Assembly (NCBI GenBank): GCA_030639705.1
Contig: DAOWKX010000119.1
Location: 1-15,442 of the forward strand
Length of the DNA: 15,442 bases
Direction of reading: 5' to 3'
From: Candidatus Aminicenantota bacterium
Lineage (GTDB): Bacteria > Acidobacteriota > Aminicenantia > UBA2199
The position numbers were made by a program, and so were the translations under genes. Under the pieces are notes generated by a model. It had not been told where the DNA came from, made no database searches, and was given only the letters and a program-made list of their open reading frames with translations. Positions 7,496 through 15,407 of the stretch are shown one piece after another (the stretch's first letter is position 1; each line of letters begins with the position of its first letter).

Positions 7496-8906
7496 ACTTT
7501 TTTGAGGTTTTACAGATGAGTTTCCAGGCATCGGACACATGTTTTCGGGTCAGATTGGTCTGCCCGATTACCAAACGCAAGCTGTATTTTCCGTCAAGCT
7601 TGGTGTGGGTGATATAAATCTGGTTCGATTGGTTTAATCTGTCCAGAAGGTCTGCATTCAGCTTATTTAAAGTAGTGGTATCGTCTATTCCCTTAGGTTT
7701 ATACCTGAAGCACAGAGTAGCCAGTGGGGTGGGGGCTAACATTTCAAAATCATCGGCGTCCTCGATCTCCTTTTTCAGTTCCTGGGCCCATTGAATATGA
7801 TCTCTGATTTTTTGCTGAAGTCCTTTAACCCCAAAATTCCGAATCACAAACCATAATTTCAGTGCCCTGAATCGCCTCCCTAATTGAATTCCCCAATCTC
7901 GATAATTGTTCACCTGCTGGCCTTCCTTGGTTTTTAAATACTCGGGTAAAATCTCAAAGGTTCTGATGAGTGCTTCTTTGTTTTTTACATAATAAGCCGA
8001 GCAGTCGAAATTGGTAAACATCCATTTATGGGGATTAAATACAAAACTGTCAGCCATTTCGATTCCCCTGATCATCCATCTGGTTTCAGGTAGCAGCAAT
8101 GCTGTTCCGGCGTATGCTGCATCCACATGAAGCCATAGGTTATGTCTCAGGCATATTTCAGTAATGTCTTTCAGCGGGTCTATTGCTGTCGAGCCGGTTG
8201 TGCCCACTGCGGCTACAACAGCCAGTGGCACCCGGTTGTTTTTTAAGTCACTCTGGATTTTTTCTTCAAGTGCCCGGGGAATCATGGCGAAATCTTTATC
8301 CACCTCTATTTTTCTGAGGTTGTCTTTACCCAAACCGGCAATTTTTACATCTTTTTCAATGGACGAATGAGCTTCTTGCGAACAATAGACAGTGAATTTT
8401 TTCATGCCATAGAGTCCCTGATCATTGATTCGATAATCGGACTGTTTTTCTCTGGCAGTAAGCAGGGAACACAGGGTTGCGCTGGAGGCTGTATCCTGAA
8501 TAACACCGGAAAATGTCGTTGGGAGACCGATCATTTTTGCCGTCCACTGCATCACCCTTTCTTCAAGCTCAGTGGCGGCGGGAGAGGTCACCCAGCTCAT
8601 GCATTGAGCCCCCATGGTTGCGGTTAACATCTCGGCCAGGATAGAGGGATAACTGTTGTTGGCATTGAAATAGGCAAAAAATCCAGGATGTTGCCAGTGG
8701 GTCATTCCCGGTAGAATAATATGTTTAAAATCTTCCATGATTGATTTCATGGATTCTCCCTTTTGCGGCGGGGTCTCGGGGAGTTTCTTGATAATATCCC
8801 CGGGAGTCACTTCGGATTTGACCGGGTATTGTTCTATGTGATCCAGGTAATCAGCCATCCAGTCTGCTGCTTCATGGGCATGTTTACGGAATTCCTTGAT
8901 ATTCAT
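7485..8906 (-). CDS. PLP-dependent group II decarboxylase, aromatic-L-amino-acid decarboxylase-like
   Basis: A 473-residue cytoplasmic enzyme expected to remove the alpha-carboxyl group of an amino acid. It follows the animal/plant AADC pattern: MTHWQHPGFFAYF (68-80), CSQEAHSSIEK with H180 stacking on the cofactor, VDAAYAG with D262 contacting the pyridine nitrogen, NPHKW with the Schiff-base lysine K294, and NNYRDW with Y335. In AADC relatives this tyrosine goes with decarboxylation, while aldehyde synthases replace it, so amine formation is predicted. Tyrosine, tryptophan, phenylalanine or DOPA are possible substrates; the exact one is unknown. AGGAGG (8911-8916) sits four bases before the ATG, a strong start. 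It is the first gene of a pair with the EamA transporter. Confidence 0.88.
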   Translation of the reverse strand: MNIKEFRKHAHEAADWMADYLDHIEQYPVKSEVTPGDIIKKLPETPPQKGESMKSIMEDFKHIILPGMTHWQHPGFFAYFNANNSYPSILAEMLTATMGAQCMSWVTSPAATELEERVMQWTAKMIGLPTTFSGVIQDTASSATLCSLLTAREKQSDYRINDQGLYGMKKFTVYCSQEAHSSIEKDVKIAGLGKDNLRKIEVDKDFAMIPRALEEKIQSDLKNNRVPLAVVAAVGTTGSTAIDPLKDITEICLRHNLWLHVDAAYAGTALLLPETRWMIRGIEMADSFVFNPHKWMFTNFDCSAYYVKNKEALIRTFEILPEYLKTKEGQQVNNYRDWGIQLGRRFRALKLWFVIRNFGVKGLQQKIRDHIQWAQELKKEIEDADDFEMLAPTPLATLCFRYKPKGIDDTTTLNKLNADLLDRLNQSNQIYITHTKLDGKYSLRLVIGQTNLTRKHVSDAWKLICKTSKKYGD

Positions 8907-9050
8907 TGATCCTCCTGGTAGAATTTTCTTTTATTTATATCATATCCAGTGTTTTATAGGAAGTTGTTATTTTCTGTTTGTTCCGGGTAGCCAATTGTCC
9001 AATAAAAGATTATCTTCAGGGCGTTATTTTTGTTTTATTTACGGACATTG

Positions 9051-9056
9051 TATAAT
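9051..9056 (+). promoter_or_regulatory. Candidate -10 box for the peptidase-MA gene
   Basis: A perfect TATAAT is centred 17 bp before the ATG at 9070. The -35 side is poor (TTTTGT at 17-bp spacing, TTGTTT at 15 bp). If used, transcription would begin near 9063 and leave a leader of only about seven bases. This fits the lack of a clear Shine-Dalgarno but makes the call tentative. Confidence 0.35.
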
Positions 9057-9069
9057 ATGAAGATAAACC

Positions 9070-10380
9070 ATGTCACCTGGATACGGAAAAAAAATATATA
9101 AGAAAAGAAAGAACCGCCTGATTCCACTCCTGTTAGGACTGGTTTTTATAGCCATTGTCATTTTTTTACTGGTATTCACGGTAAAAACTAATATCCCCGA
9201 GTCTAAGCTAATAAAACCAGACAATAGTAAACAATCATCCCACCGGTTTTCGGATTTCCAGGGAAAAAAAATGAAACCGGAAGCAAACCAACCAGTTACA
9301 TCTGAAGAAAAAAAGGCGGAGCCAGTGATATCCCCCGGAGAATCTCTTTCTGTAAAACCGGTCTCTGAAGTCGAGAGAGAACAAACAAAATTCCGTGATT
9401 TGGACAATCTGGATTTTCTGACCCGTCATTACTTCAATCAAAAACAATATAAAAAAGCCCTGGTTGGTTTTCAGGCATTGATGAAAACGGATAATCGTTA
9501 TGCTGTCCATGCGGGGCAGTGTTATTACTTTCTCGAAGAATATAAGAATGCTTATGCCTGTTTACAGGATGTGTTGTTAGTGAATCCCAATGATTTTGAG
9601 GCCAAAAAGTTTTTGGCACTGACCTGTTATAAGCTGGATCGGTTTGCAGATAGCCTGAGATTTACGGAAGAGGCATTGGATATAAAAAAGGAGCAGGAAC
9701 TTCAGGCTTTTCATTACCGACTCATTCGTGAAGTAAATGCCATGAAAGGATATGCGGATCGCAAAACACCTGGATTCAAGATCATTTTCAGTCAATACGA
9801 GCACAGTGAAATCAGGTTCACAGTGATGGAAATATTAAAAGATGCTTACCGTGATATCGGTAAGAAAATGAATCATTATCCCCTTCACCCTGTTACTGTT
9901 ATTCTGTACAATGAAAAAGGTTTTTTTGATATCACCCGGGCGCCTTCATGGGCAGGAGGTCTTTATGACGGTAAAATCAGGATTCCCATTAAAGGTGCAA
10001 AGGGAAGAGAAAAATTACTCCGAAGAATCCTTTTTCACGAGTATACCCATGCACTGATTCATGACCTTACTCCGCAATGCCCGCTGTGGATCAATGAGGG
10101 ATTGGCGGAATTTTTTTCTGCGGACCACCTAAAAGTGATAGGACAGGTTATACCTTTGAAGTATCTGGAAAAGCGATTTCCTGCCGGAGATCCGAGGTTG
10201 GTGGCAATAGCGTATCTGGAGAGTTATTCAGCCGTGTCTTTTCTGGTTTCAAAATTTGGAATCTACCGAATAAAAGAATTACTGGATGCATTAGGACGGG
10301 GGGAAGATATTAATAATGCTTTTGAAGCGGTTTTTCATGATCCCTATGAGAATTTTTTGAAGAACTGGGGGCGGGAATAA
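9070..10380 (+). CDS. Membrane-anchored TPR protein with peptidase MA-like metallohydrolase domain
   Basis: A 436-residue protein. A basic N-terminus (KKIYKKRKNR, 7-16) is followed by one hydrophobic helix (about 17-38) with no cleavage motif, suggesting an inner-membrane anchor with the rest outside the cytoplasm. A low-complexity linker covers about 40-108, then two or three TPR-like helical pairs (about 112-210). A peptidase MA-like gluzincin domain covers about 235-436. The zinc site is HEYTH (323-327) with NEGLAEFF (342-349) supplying the third ligand E343; all ligands are intact. The upstream GLYDGKIRIPIKG strand (297-309) is typical of this family. Possible roles are envelope protein turnover or remodelling; the substrate is unknown. 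The yigZ-like gene begins two bases after its stop. Confidence 0.82.
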   Translation: MSPGYGKKIYKKRKNRLIPLLLGLVFIAIVIFLLVFTVKTNIPESKLIKPDNSKQSSHRFSDFQGKKMKPEANQPVTSEEKKAEPVISPGESLSVKPVSEVEREQTKFRDLDNLDFLTRHYFNQKQYKKALVGFQALMKTDNRYAVHAGQCYYFLEEYKNAYACLQDVLLVNPNDFEAKKFLALTCYKLDRFADSLRFTEEALDIKKEQELQAFHYRLIREVNAMKGYADRKTPGFKIIFSQYEHSEIRFTVMEILKDAYRDIGKKMNHYPLHPVTVILYNEKGFFDITRAPSWAGGLYDGKIRIPIKGAKGREKLLRRILFHEYTHALIHDLTPQCPLWINEGLAEFFSADHLKVIGQVIPLKYLEKRFPAGDPRLVAIAYLESYSAVSFLVSKFGIYRIKELLDALGRGEDINNAFEAVFHDPYENFLKNWGRE

Positions 10381-10381
10381 T

Positions 10382-11014
10382 TTGGGTTCTCACACCGGGC
10401 TGAAATATTTTACCATTGAAGATTTGGCCGGGCCAGAGGAGATAAAAATAAAGGGTTCCCGGTTTATTGCCTATCTTTATCCTGTTTCTGATATTTCTGA
10501 GGTAAATGAAATTTTAGCTGATTTAAGGAAAAGGTATCATGATGCCAGCCATATCTGCACAGCCTTTCGGTTTCATGGACATGAGGAGGATGTTTTCCGT
10601 TATGATGATGATGGAGAGCCAGGCGGTACTGCCGGGTTACCGATTTACTATGGAATAAAGGGGAGACAGTATTTTAATATCCTGGTGGTGGTGATTCGAT
10701 ATTTTGGTGGAATAAAATTGGGTACCGGAGGCCTGGCAAAAGCCTATGCCACTGCTGCCCGAAAAGTGCTGGAATCTTCAAAGAAAGTATTACGGTATGT
10801 ACGAACGAAAGCAGTGGTATTATTCCCCTATGATTTTACCGGTGAAATGAGACAATTGATACATCAGTATTCTCTCGAAGTGATAGACCAGGATTATCGG
10901 TCAGACGGGATATTTATGGAAATTTTTATTCCGGTGATCCGGATGGAAAAAATAAAACAAATCCTCCGGGATAAAAGTAAGGGTTCAATTGAACTAAAGA
11001 CCCCTAGCTTTTGA
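10382..11014 (+). CDS. yigZ: YigZ/IMPACT family protein
   Basis: A 210-residue member of the conserved UPF0029/YigZ family, homologous to the N-terminal part of eukaryotic IMPACT; its cellular role in bacteria is not settled. Signatures are KGSRFIA (24-30), ASHICTAFR (55-63), DDGEPGGTAG (76-85) and RYFGGIKLGTGGL (106-118), followed by a C-terminal ferredoxin-like domain. The start is TTG at 10382, two bases after the upstream stop. There is no in-frame ATG or GTG near, and the frame is closed by a stop at 10358, so TTG is the only plausible start; purine-rich sequence before it (around 10367-10377) is a weak ribosome-binding site. The end overlaps the convergent regulator gene by 11 bp. Confidence 0.88.
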   Translation: MGSHTGLKYFTIEDLAGPEEIKIKGSRFIAYLYPVSDISEVNEILADLRKRYHDASHICTAFRFHGHEEDVFRYDDDGEPGGTAGLPIYYGIKGRQYFNILVVVIRYFGGIKLGTGGLAKAYATAARKVLESSKKVLRYVRTKAVVLFPYDFTGEMRQLIHQYSLEVIDQDYRSDGIFMEIFIPVIRMEKIKQILRDKSKGSIELKTPSF

Positions 11015-12365
11015 GGCTTTTTTCCACTTTGATATCCCAGGTCTTCAATTTTCGCTTCAGGGTGGATAAGCTCATTCCCAGGGCATTGGCGGTTTTGGTT
11101 TTATTGCAGTCGAAGCGCTTAAATACCTCCAGCACATAGTCCCGAACAACGGTTTCAATCGGAATGATACTTTCTTTGGGTGTTTTACTGACCGATATGT
11201 CATTGACTGCGGGTTGAATTTTTTCGCCAAAACTGGAATAAATTAATTTTTTTTCAAGGTGGTTTCTCAATTCTCTCACATTACCTTTCCAGTGATAATT
11301 TTTAAGGCTATCAAATGAAAACAACGGGCTTAGCTTTTTTTTCCCCATTTTAATAATAAGCTCGTTCCACAGGTGTTCGGCGATCAAGGGAATATCTTCT
11401 TTTCTTTCTCTTATTGGCGGCAGGAATATATTGAACACCGCAATCCGGAAATAGAGATCTTCTCTGAATCGCTTATTATTGACTTCCTCTTTCAAATTTT
11501 TATTGGTGGAGGCAATAATACGGGTATCCACGTGAATTTCCTTGGTGCCTCCCAGTTTAATATAGGATCCTTCTTCAAGTACCCTGAGGAGTTTTGCCTG
11601 GAATTCAACCGGCATTTCTCCGATTTCGTCCAAATGGAGAGCACCGTAATTTGCCATTTCAAAAAATCCTGGTTTTGCTTTATAAGCTCCGGTAAAGGCC
11701 CCTTTTTCATAGCCAAAAAATTCCGATTCGAATAGATTTTCGGGGATAGATGCACAATTAACACTGATAAACTGTTTGTTGCTGCGGTTACTTTCTAAAA
11801 AGATATTTCTGGCAATCAGTTCTTTTCCGGTTCCGGTCTCTCCCTCGATTAAAACCGGGCTATCCGATTGGGCAATCAAGTCGATCATTTTTTTTATTTT
11901 TAATATTGCCGGGCTGTTGCCGATAATTTTAAATGCAGATTTTTGATATGATTCCAGAGCCTCCTGTGAATATTCCAGTTGATACAACCGGTTGGCATTT
12001 TCGATTCGCTTCAGTAATTTTTCCAGATCAATCGGCTTTTCAAGAAAATCAAAGGCTCCTTTCTGGATATATTCGTTGATTCTTTCATCCGATCCATAGG
12101 CAGTCATCAAAATCATTTTGGTTCGGATATTGTTTTTAATGATATGTTCCGAAATTGAGGTACCCTCTCCATCGGGTAACTTTTTATCCACCAGAGCAAC
12201 ATTAACGGTATGGTGATCCAGTAAATTTATGGCCTTATCGCATCTTGCAGCTGTATAGACTTTATATCCCTTTGATTCTAAAAAATCTTTTATTGATAGA
12301 GATAACAGCTTATCATCTTCTGCTACCAGCAGGGGAATGAGCTCTTTCTTGGGATAGCTATTCAT
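11004..12365 (-). CDS. NtrC-family sigma-54-dependent response regulator
   Basis: A 453-residue transcription activator of standard architecture. The receiver domain (about 10-125) has the acidic pair D17/D18, phospho-acceptor D60 (VDKKLPDG), T88 and K110. The AAA+ domain (about 147-375) has Walker A GETGTGKE (175-182), an intact GAFTGA sigma-54-contact loop (223-228), Walker B LHLDEIGE (243-250) and the arginine-finger region RFREDLYFR. A Fis-type helix-turn-helix (about 420-442, TKTANALGMSLSTLKRKL) ends the protein. Every element needed for sigma-54 activation is present. It overlaps the kinase gene by 4 bp (ATGA) and is clearly its partner. The nearest visible target is the -24/-12 promoter at 13586-13601. 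Confidence 0.94.
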   Translation of the reverse strand: MNSYPKKELIPLLVAEDDKLLSLSIKDFLESKGYKVYTAARCDKAINLLDHHTVNVALVDKKLPDGEGTSISEHIIKNNIRTKMILMTAYGSDERINEYIQKGAFDFLEKPIDLEKLLKRIENANRLYQLEYSQEALESYQKSAFKIIGNSPAILKIKKMIDLIAQSDSPVLIEGETGTGKELIARNIFLESNRSNKQFISVNCASIPENLFESEFFGYEKGAFTGAYKAKPGFFEMANYGALHLDEIGEMPVEFQAKLLRVLEEGSYIKLGGTKEIHVDTRIIASTNKNLKEEVNNKRFREDLYFRIAVFNIFLPPIRERKEDIPLIAEHLWNELIIKMGKKKLSPLFSFDSLKNYHWKGNVRELRNHLEKKLIYSSFGEKIQPAVNDISVSKTPKESIIPIETVVRDYVLEVFKRFDCNKTKTANALGMSLSTLKRKLKTWDIKVEKSLKS

Positions 12366-13438
12366 TTGTTTGTCTTATTGGGAATATAGATAACAAATTT
12401 AGCCCCTTTTCCATCCTCCGGTTGAACCGCTTTTATGGTTCCTCCCATTCGGGTCATCAATTTTAGTGATATGGAGAGTCCAATTCCATCTCCCCGGTCT
12501 TTTGTGGTATAAAAAGGAGAAAAAATTTTGTCTAATAAATCCTCGGGAATGGGTTTACCATTATTCCGGTATACCAGTTTGATGTAATAATCGTCGATAC
12601 TGTCAACATATATGAAAATTTCGTTTTTAGGTTTTAGAATATGCAAGGAATTTTTAAGCAGATTTAAAATGATCTGGAAGAAGGCCACATTATCAATGAA
12701 TATTAAGATATTTTTTTCGACCTGATTTTTAAACACAATTCTTTTTTGTTTCAGAATTTCTTCATTTTGCTTATAGACATCGTCGATAATGGATTTTAAA
12801 TTAATGGTCTTCATTTCCAGTTTATTTTCATTGGAGATATCCCGGATTCGTTTTAAGAAGACGGAAAGTCGATTTATCTCGCTGATGGTTCTGTCAATAT
12901 AATTTTTAATCTTTTCCTGTGGCCAGATCGAAATATTATGACCCAGAACCTGAAGGCTCATGTTTATTCCGGAAAGGGGATTACCGATTTCGTGGGCGAT
13001 TTCTGCCACCAGTTCGGACAATTTATCATAAAACTGGTTTTCCTGCTGGGATTGAATATATATGGATTTTGAGGCGATTTCACTTAATAGAACCACAATG
13101 ATTTCATTGGTGATCCGGTAGGTGGTAAAACCAAATTCAGACATTTTTCCATTGACTCTGATCTTCAAATCCTGACTGAGGTTGAAACTGTGTTTGTTCT
13201 CAATATTTTTATTGATAAAATTGATAATAGGTTCCAGAATTATAGTTTCCCGGGGTTTTACCATGGATTTGAAATATGTATTGGCTAACAGCAGGGTCTT
13301 TTTTTTGTAATCTATAAAAATAATGCCCATGTTGATTTCATCAAATATGGTTTGAAGGATTATATTATCAACCTTTAAAAAATCTTCTAATTCTGTATTG
13401 GTGATACTTCTCGACCGGGATTGATTACTGCCTGACAT
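12362..13438 (-). CDS. Soluble PAS-domain sensor histidine kinase
   Basis: A 358-residue kinase with no transmembrane segment, so it senses an intracellular signal or takes input from a partner. A PAS-like region covers about 22-120 and the HisKA helix has AEIAHEIGNP with H149. The catalytic domain has an N box ending NLLKNS (259-264), a G1 region NNGKPIP in which the usual DxG aspartate is replaced, as in several NtrB/NtrY-like kinases, the F box FSPFYTT (306-312) and G2 DGIGLSI (317-323). No ribosome-binding site precedes the ATG. A TATAGT (13450-13445) with a weak TTGCTT 17 bp further up would give an almost leaderless mRNA. The gene precedes and overlaps the NtrC-family regulator gene. 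Confidence 0.9.
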   Translation of the reverse strand: MSGSNQSRSRSITNTELEDFLKVDNIILQTIFDEINMGIIFIDYKKKTLLLANTYFKSMVKPRETIILEPIINFINKNIENKHSFNLSQDLKIRVNGKMSEFGFTTYRITNEIIVVLLSEIASKSIYIQSQQENQFYDKLSELVAEIAHEIGNPLSGINMSLQVLGHNISIWPQEKIKNYIDRTISEINRLSVFLKRIRDISNENKLEMKTINLKSIIDDVYKQNEEILKQKRIVFKNQVEKNILIFIDNVAFFQIILNLLKNSLHILKPKNEIFIYVDSIDDYYIKLVYRNNGKPIPEDLLDKIFSPFYTTKDRGDGIGLSISLKLMTRMGGTIKAVQPEDGKGAKFVIYIPNKTNK

Positions 13439-13500
13439 AATAATACTATACCAGAAATAAATTTGTTAAGCAAATACCGGAAGTTGATCTAAAATGACCC

Positions 13501-13573
13501 GTTCAATTTGAACCGATCTGGCTTACCTGACCTTCTCCTGAAATTTAAAAAATACCTATATAAAGGTTATAGG
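13501..13573. promoter_or_regulatory. Two inverted repeats upstream of the sigma-54 promoter, candidate activator sites
   Basis: GTTCAATTTGAAC (13501-13513) is a perfect inverted repeat with a one-base centre. It lies about 80 bp before the -24 element, the usual distance for an NtrC-type upstream activating sequence. A second repeat, CCTATA-N7-TATAGG (13555-13573), lies about 13 bp before the -24 element. Both are seen directly; binding by the adjacent regulator is inferred. Confidence 0.45.
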
Positions 13574-13585
13574 AATTTTTTATTT

Positions 13586-13601
13586 TGGTATTAAAATTGC
13601 A
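13586..13601 (+). promoter_or_regulatory. Sigma-54 (-24/-12) promoter
   Basis: TGGTATTAAAATTGCA has the -24 GG and -12 GC doublets separated by exactly 10 bp and fits TGGYRYR-N4-TTGCW except at one position of the -24 side. Transcription would start near 13612, eleven bases before the ATG at 13623. The divergent NtrC-family activator supports the call. Confidence 0.75.
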
Positions 13602-13622
13602 TTAAGATATTACAGGGTAATA

Positions 13623-14726
13623 ATGGCAAATAAAATACTCCTGGTTGATGATGAACAGTTTTTCCTGGAAGGACTGAAAGAAGGATTGTCTGAATTTCAG
13701 GAATTTTTTACCACGGATATCTGTTTTTCCGTTGACCAGGCCATAAAATTGATTAAGAAGAATGATTATGATTTGATCATTTCCGATATCCGGATGCCCA
13801 AAAAGAGCGGATTGGATTTATTTGAATATTTAAGAAAAAATAAATACCAAGGCGGTTTCATCGCCATGACTGCCTATGGCACCGAAGAAATTTTACATAA
13901 GATCAAGAAACTGGGAGTCCTGGATATTATTTTGAAGCCCTTTGATTTTTCCTGGTTTAGAGAAAAAATAATGGATTTTTTCAGAGAAGAGGAGGGGGTA
14001 TCCGGGGTAGTGGATTCAGTCGATTTGACTTCCCTGCTCCAGATGATCAATCTGGAAAAGAAATCTCTCTCAGTCAAAATTGACCTGAAAAATAGGAGCG
14101 GCTGTTTTCATTTTAAAAAAGGTGAAATCATTCACGCTGGACTCGGCGATATCGAAGGAGAGGAAGCTGTTTATGCTTTATTAAAAACCAAGAAAGGTCG
14201 CTTTTCAGTGGCAAAAGAGAAAAAAGAAATAAAAAGGACCATCGATGTTCCCTTCATGGTTTTACTAATGAAGGCCATTAAGCAGGCCGATGAAGAGAAC
14301 AAAATTTTAAATTTAGATAAAAAAGATATTAAAGAAAATGATAGGGAGGAAATCATGAATGTAAAAAAACTTAATGAAGCCATTGAAGTCCTGAAAGAAA
14401 ATATGGGAGAAGGCCTGCTGGCCACCGATATTTTCGGGACCGCTGATGGGCAGTCGATTATCGGCTGGAATTCCAATCCGCAAGCCTGTGCTCTTTTTAA
14501 CCGGATCACCAATTATATGAACGAAGCCCTGGATGGCGCCGGATTTCCAGCGCTCGGACGGTATTATATCATGGACCTGGCAGGGGGTAAGATGGTTGTT
14601 GTGATTGCGCTGGGTGAGTATCAGTGGGGAATGCTGGTTGATAGAGCAAAAGTTCAATTGGGACTTCTTCTGAATATTGTAATGCCCAAAATAATTGATG
14701 GTTTTGAACAAGCCATGACTGAATAG
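13623..14726 (+). CDS. Response regulator: REC - PATAN (DUF4388) - roadblock/LC7-like
   Basis: A 367-residue signalling protein without a DNA-binding domain. The receiver (1-120) has D9/D10, phospho-acceptor D55 (ISDIRMP), T83 and K105. A DUF4388/PATAN domain follows (about 127-220: VDLTSLLQMINLEKKS, GCFHFKKGEIIHA, GEEAVYALLKTKKGRFSV). A charged linker (225-244) leads to a roadblock/LC7-like domain (about 250-365), the fold of MglB-type small-GTPase regulators. PATAN domains occur in PatA-type regulators that bind protein partners; roadblock domains dimerise and can act on Ras-like GTPases. The output is thus likely protein-protein. An internal ATG with a strong ribosome-binding site precedes the roadblock part. 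The start has AGGG six bases upstream. It is the first gene behind the sigma-54 promoter and 62 bp before the H-NOX gene. Confidence 0.85.
   Translation: MANKILLVDDEQFFLEGLKEGLSEFQEFFTTDICFSVDQAIKLIKKNDYDLIISDIRMPKKSGLDLFEYLRKNKYQGGFIAMTAYGTEEILHKIKKLGVLDIILKPFDFSWFREKIMDFFREEEGVSGVVDSVDLTSLLQMINLEKKSLSVKIDLKNRSGCFHFKKGEIIHAGLGDIEGEEAVYALLKTKKGRFSVAKEKKEIKRTIDVPFMVLLMKAIKQADEENKILNLDKKDIKENDREEIMNVKKLNEAIEVLKENMGEGLLATDIFGTADGQSIIGWNSNPQACALFNRITNYMNEALDGAGFPALGRYYIMDLAGGKMVVVIALGEYQWGMLVDRAKVQLGLLLNIVMPKIIDGFEQAMTE
14344..14357 (+). promoter_or_regulatory. Internal ribosome-binding site and ATG before the roadblock domain
   Basis: GGGAGG (14344-14349), five bases before an in-frame ATG (14355-14357, codon 245), falls exactly at the linker between the PATAN and roadblock domains. 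Initiation here would give a 123-residue free roadblock protein. The same bases encode Arg-Glu-Glu in a charged linker, so chance is possible. Confidence 0.4.
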
Positions 14727-14788
14727 AGGTATATCAAAAAAAATCTAAGCAGACAATTGATATTTTTTTTGTATGAGGAGGTGTAAAA

Positions 14789-15310
14789 GTGAAAGCTGTG
14801 ATTATACGATGTCTTGAAAAGCTAATTAAGGAAAATTTCGGTCATGAAGAATGGCGCAAGACTCTGGAAATATCCGGATTTCCCAGAGATTACATTTTTT
14901 TTTCAGCACAAGATATTGACGATCCCACTGCTTTAAAAATTGTCGACTCAGCCTGTGAAGTACTGGGTATTACTCTGGAACAGGCAGCCGATGTTTTCGG
15001 GAATTATTGGGTCAATAATTTTGCTCCAAATTTTTACAAAGTATTTTATACCGGAATTGAGAATTCAAGGGATTTTCTTATAAAATTGGATAAAATTCAT
15101 GAAATCGTTACCCAGAATATTTCCGGGGCCCGTCCTCCCCGATTTGATTATGAGTGGAAAGATAAAAAGACACTGATTATGACCTATAATTCCCATAGAG
15201 GGTTAATTGTTTTTTTTGTTGGTTTAATAAAAGGAGTTGGAGAATATTTCAAGGAGGAGCTAAAAGTAACCCAACTTGACGATACCAGAGTGGAAATTGT
15301 TTTCCAGTAA
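14789..15310 (+). CDS. H-NOX (haem NO-binding) domain protein
   Basis: A 173-residue stand-alone haem sensor. The proximal ligand is H104 (LDKIHEIV), the haem-propionate motif YxSxR is Y133-S135-R137 (YNSHR), and the haem-distorting proline pair lies at 116-117 (GARPPRF). By alignment with the Thermoanaerobacter tengcongensis O2-binding H-NOX, the O2-stabilising Tyr140, Trp9 and Asn74 correspond here to F142, L9 and W74. The protein should therefore favour NO and exclude O2. The start is GTG at 14789, seven bases after AGGAGG (14776-14781). Stand-alone H-NOX proteins usually control a histidine kinase or cyclic-di-GMP enzyme encoded nearby; here the candidates are the upstream kinase/regulators or the truncated downstream gene. 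Confidence 0.92.
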   Translation: MKAVIIRCLEKLIKENFGHEEWRKTLEISGFPRDYIFFSAQDIDDPTALKIVDSACEVLGITLEQAADVFGNYWVNNFAPNFYKVFYTGIENSRDFLIKLDKIHEIVTQNISGARPPRFDYEWKDKKTLIMTYNSHRGLIVFFVGLIKGVGEYFKEELKVTQLDDTRVEIVFQ

Positions 15311-15407
15311 ATAAATATTATAAAAATGTTTTATTTTAGTGAAGTTTTAAAAAAACAGGTTTGAAGCAATTTATAATGTTGAAGTTATAAAGGAGTATTA
15401 ACTTTTA

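Noticed and set aside
11006..11025. Intrinsic terminator between yigZ and the NtrC-type gene
   Set aside because: The only stem (AGC/GCT) is three base pairs; the T-run alone is not enough.
15372..15377. TATAAT as a separate promoter for the last gene
   Set aside because: The -35 position is an A-run with no TTGACA-like sequence; in this AT-rich gap the match is likely chance.
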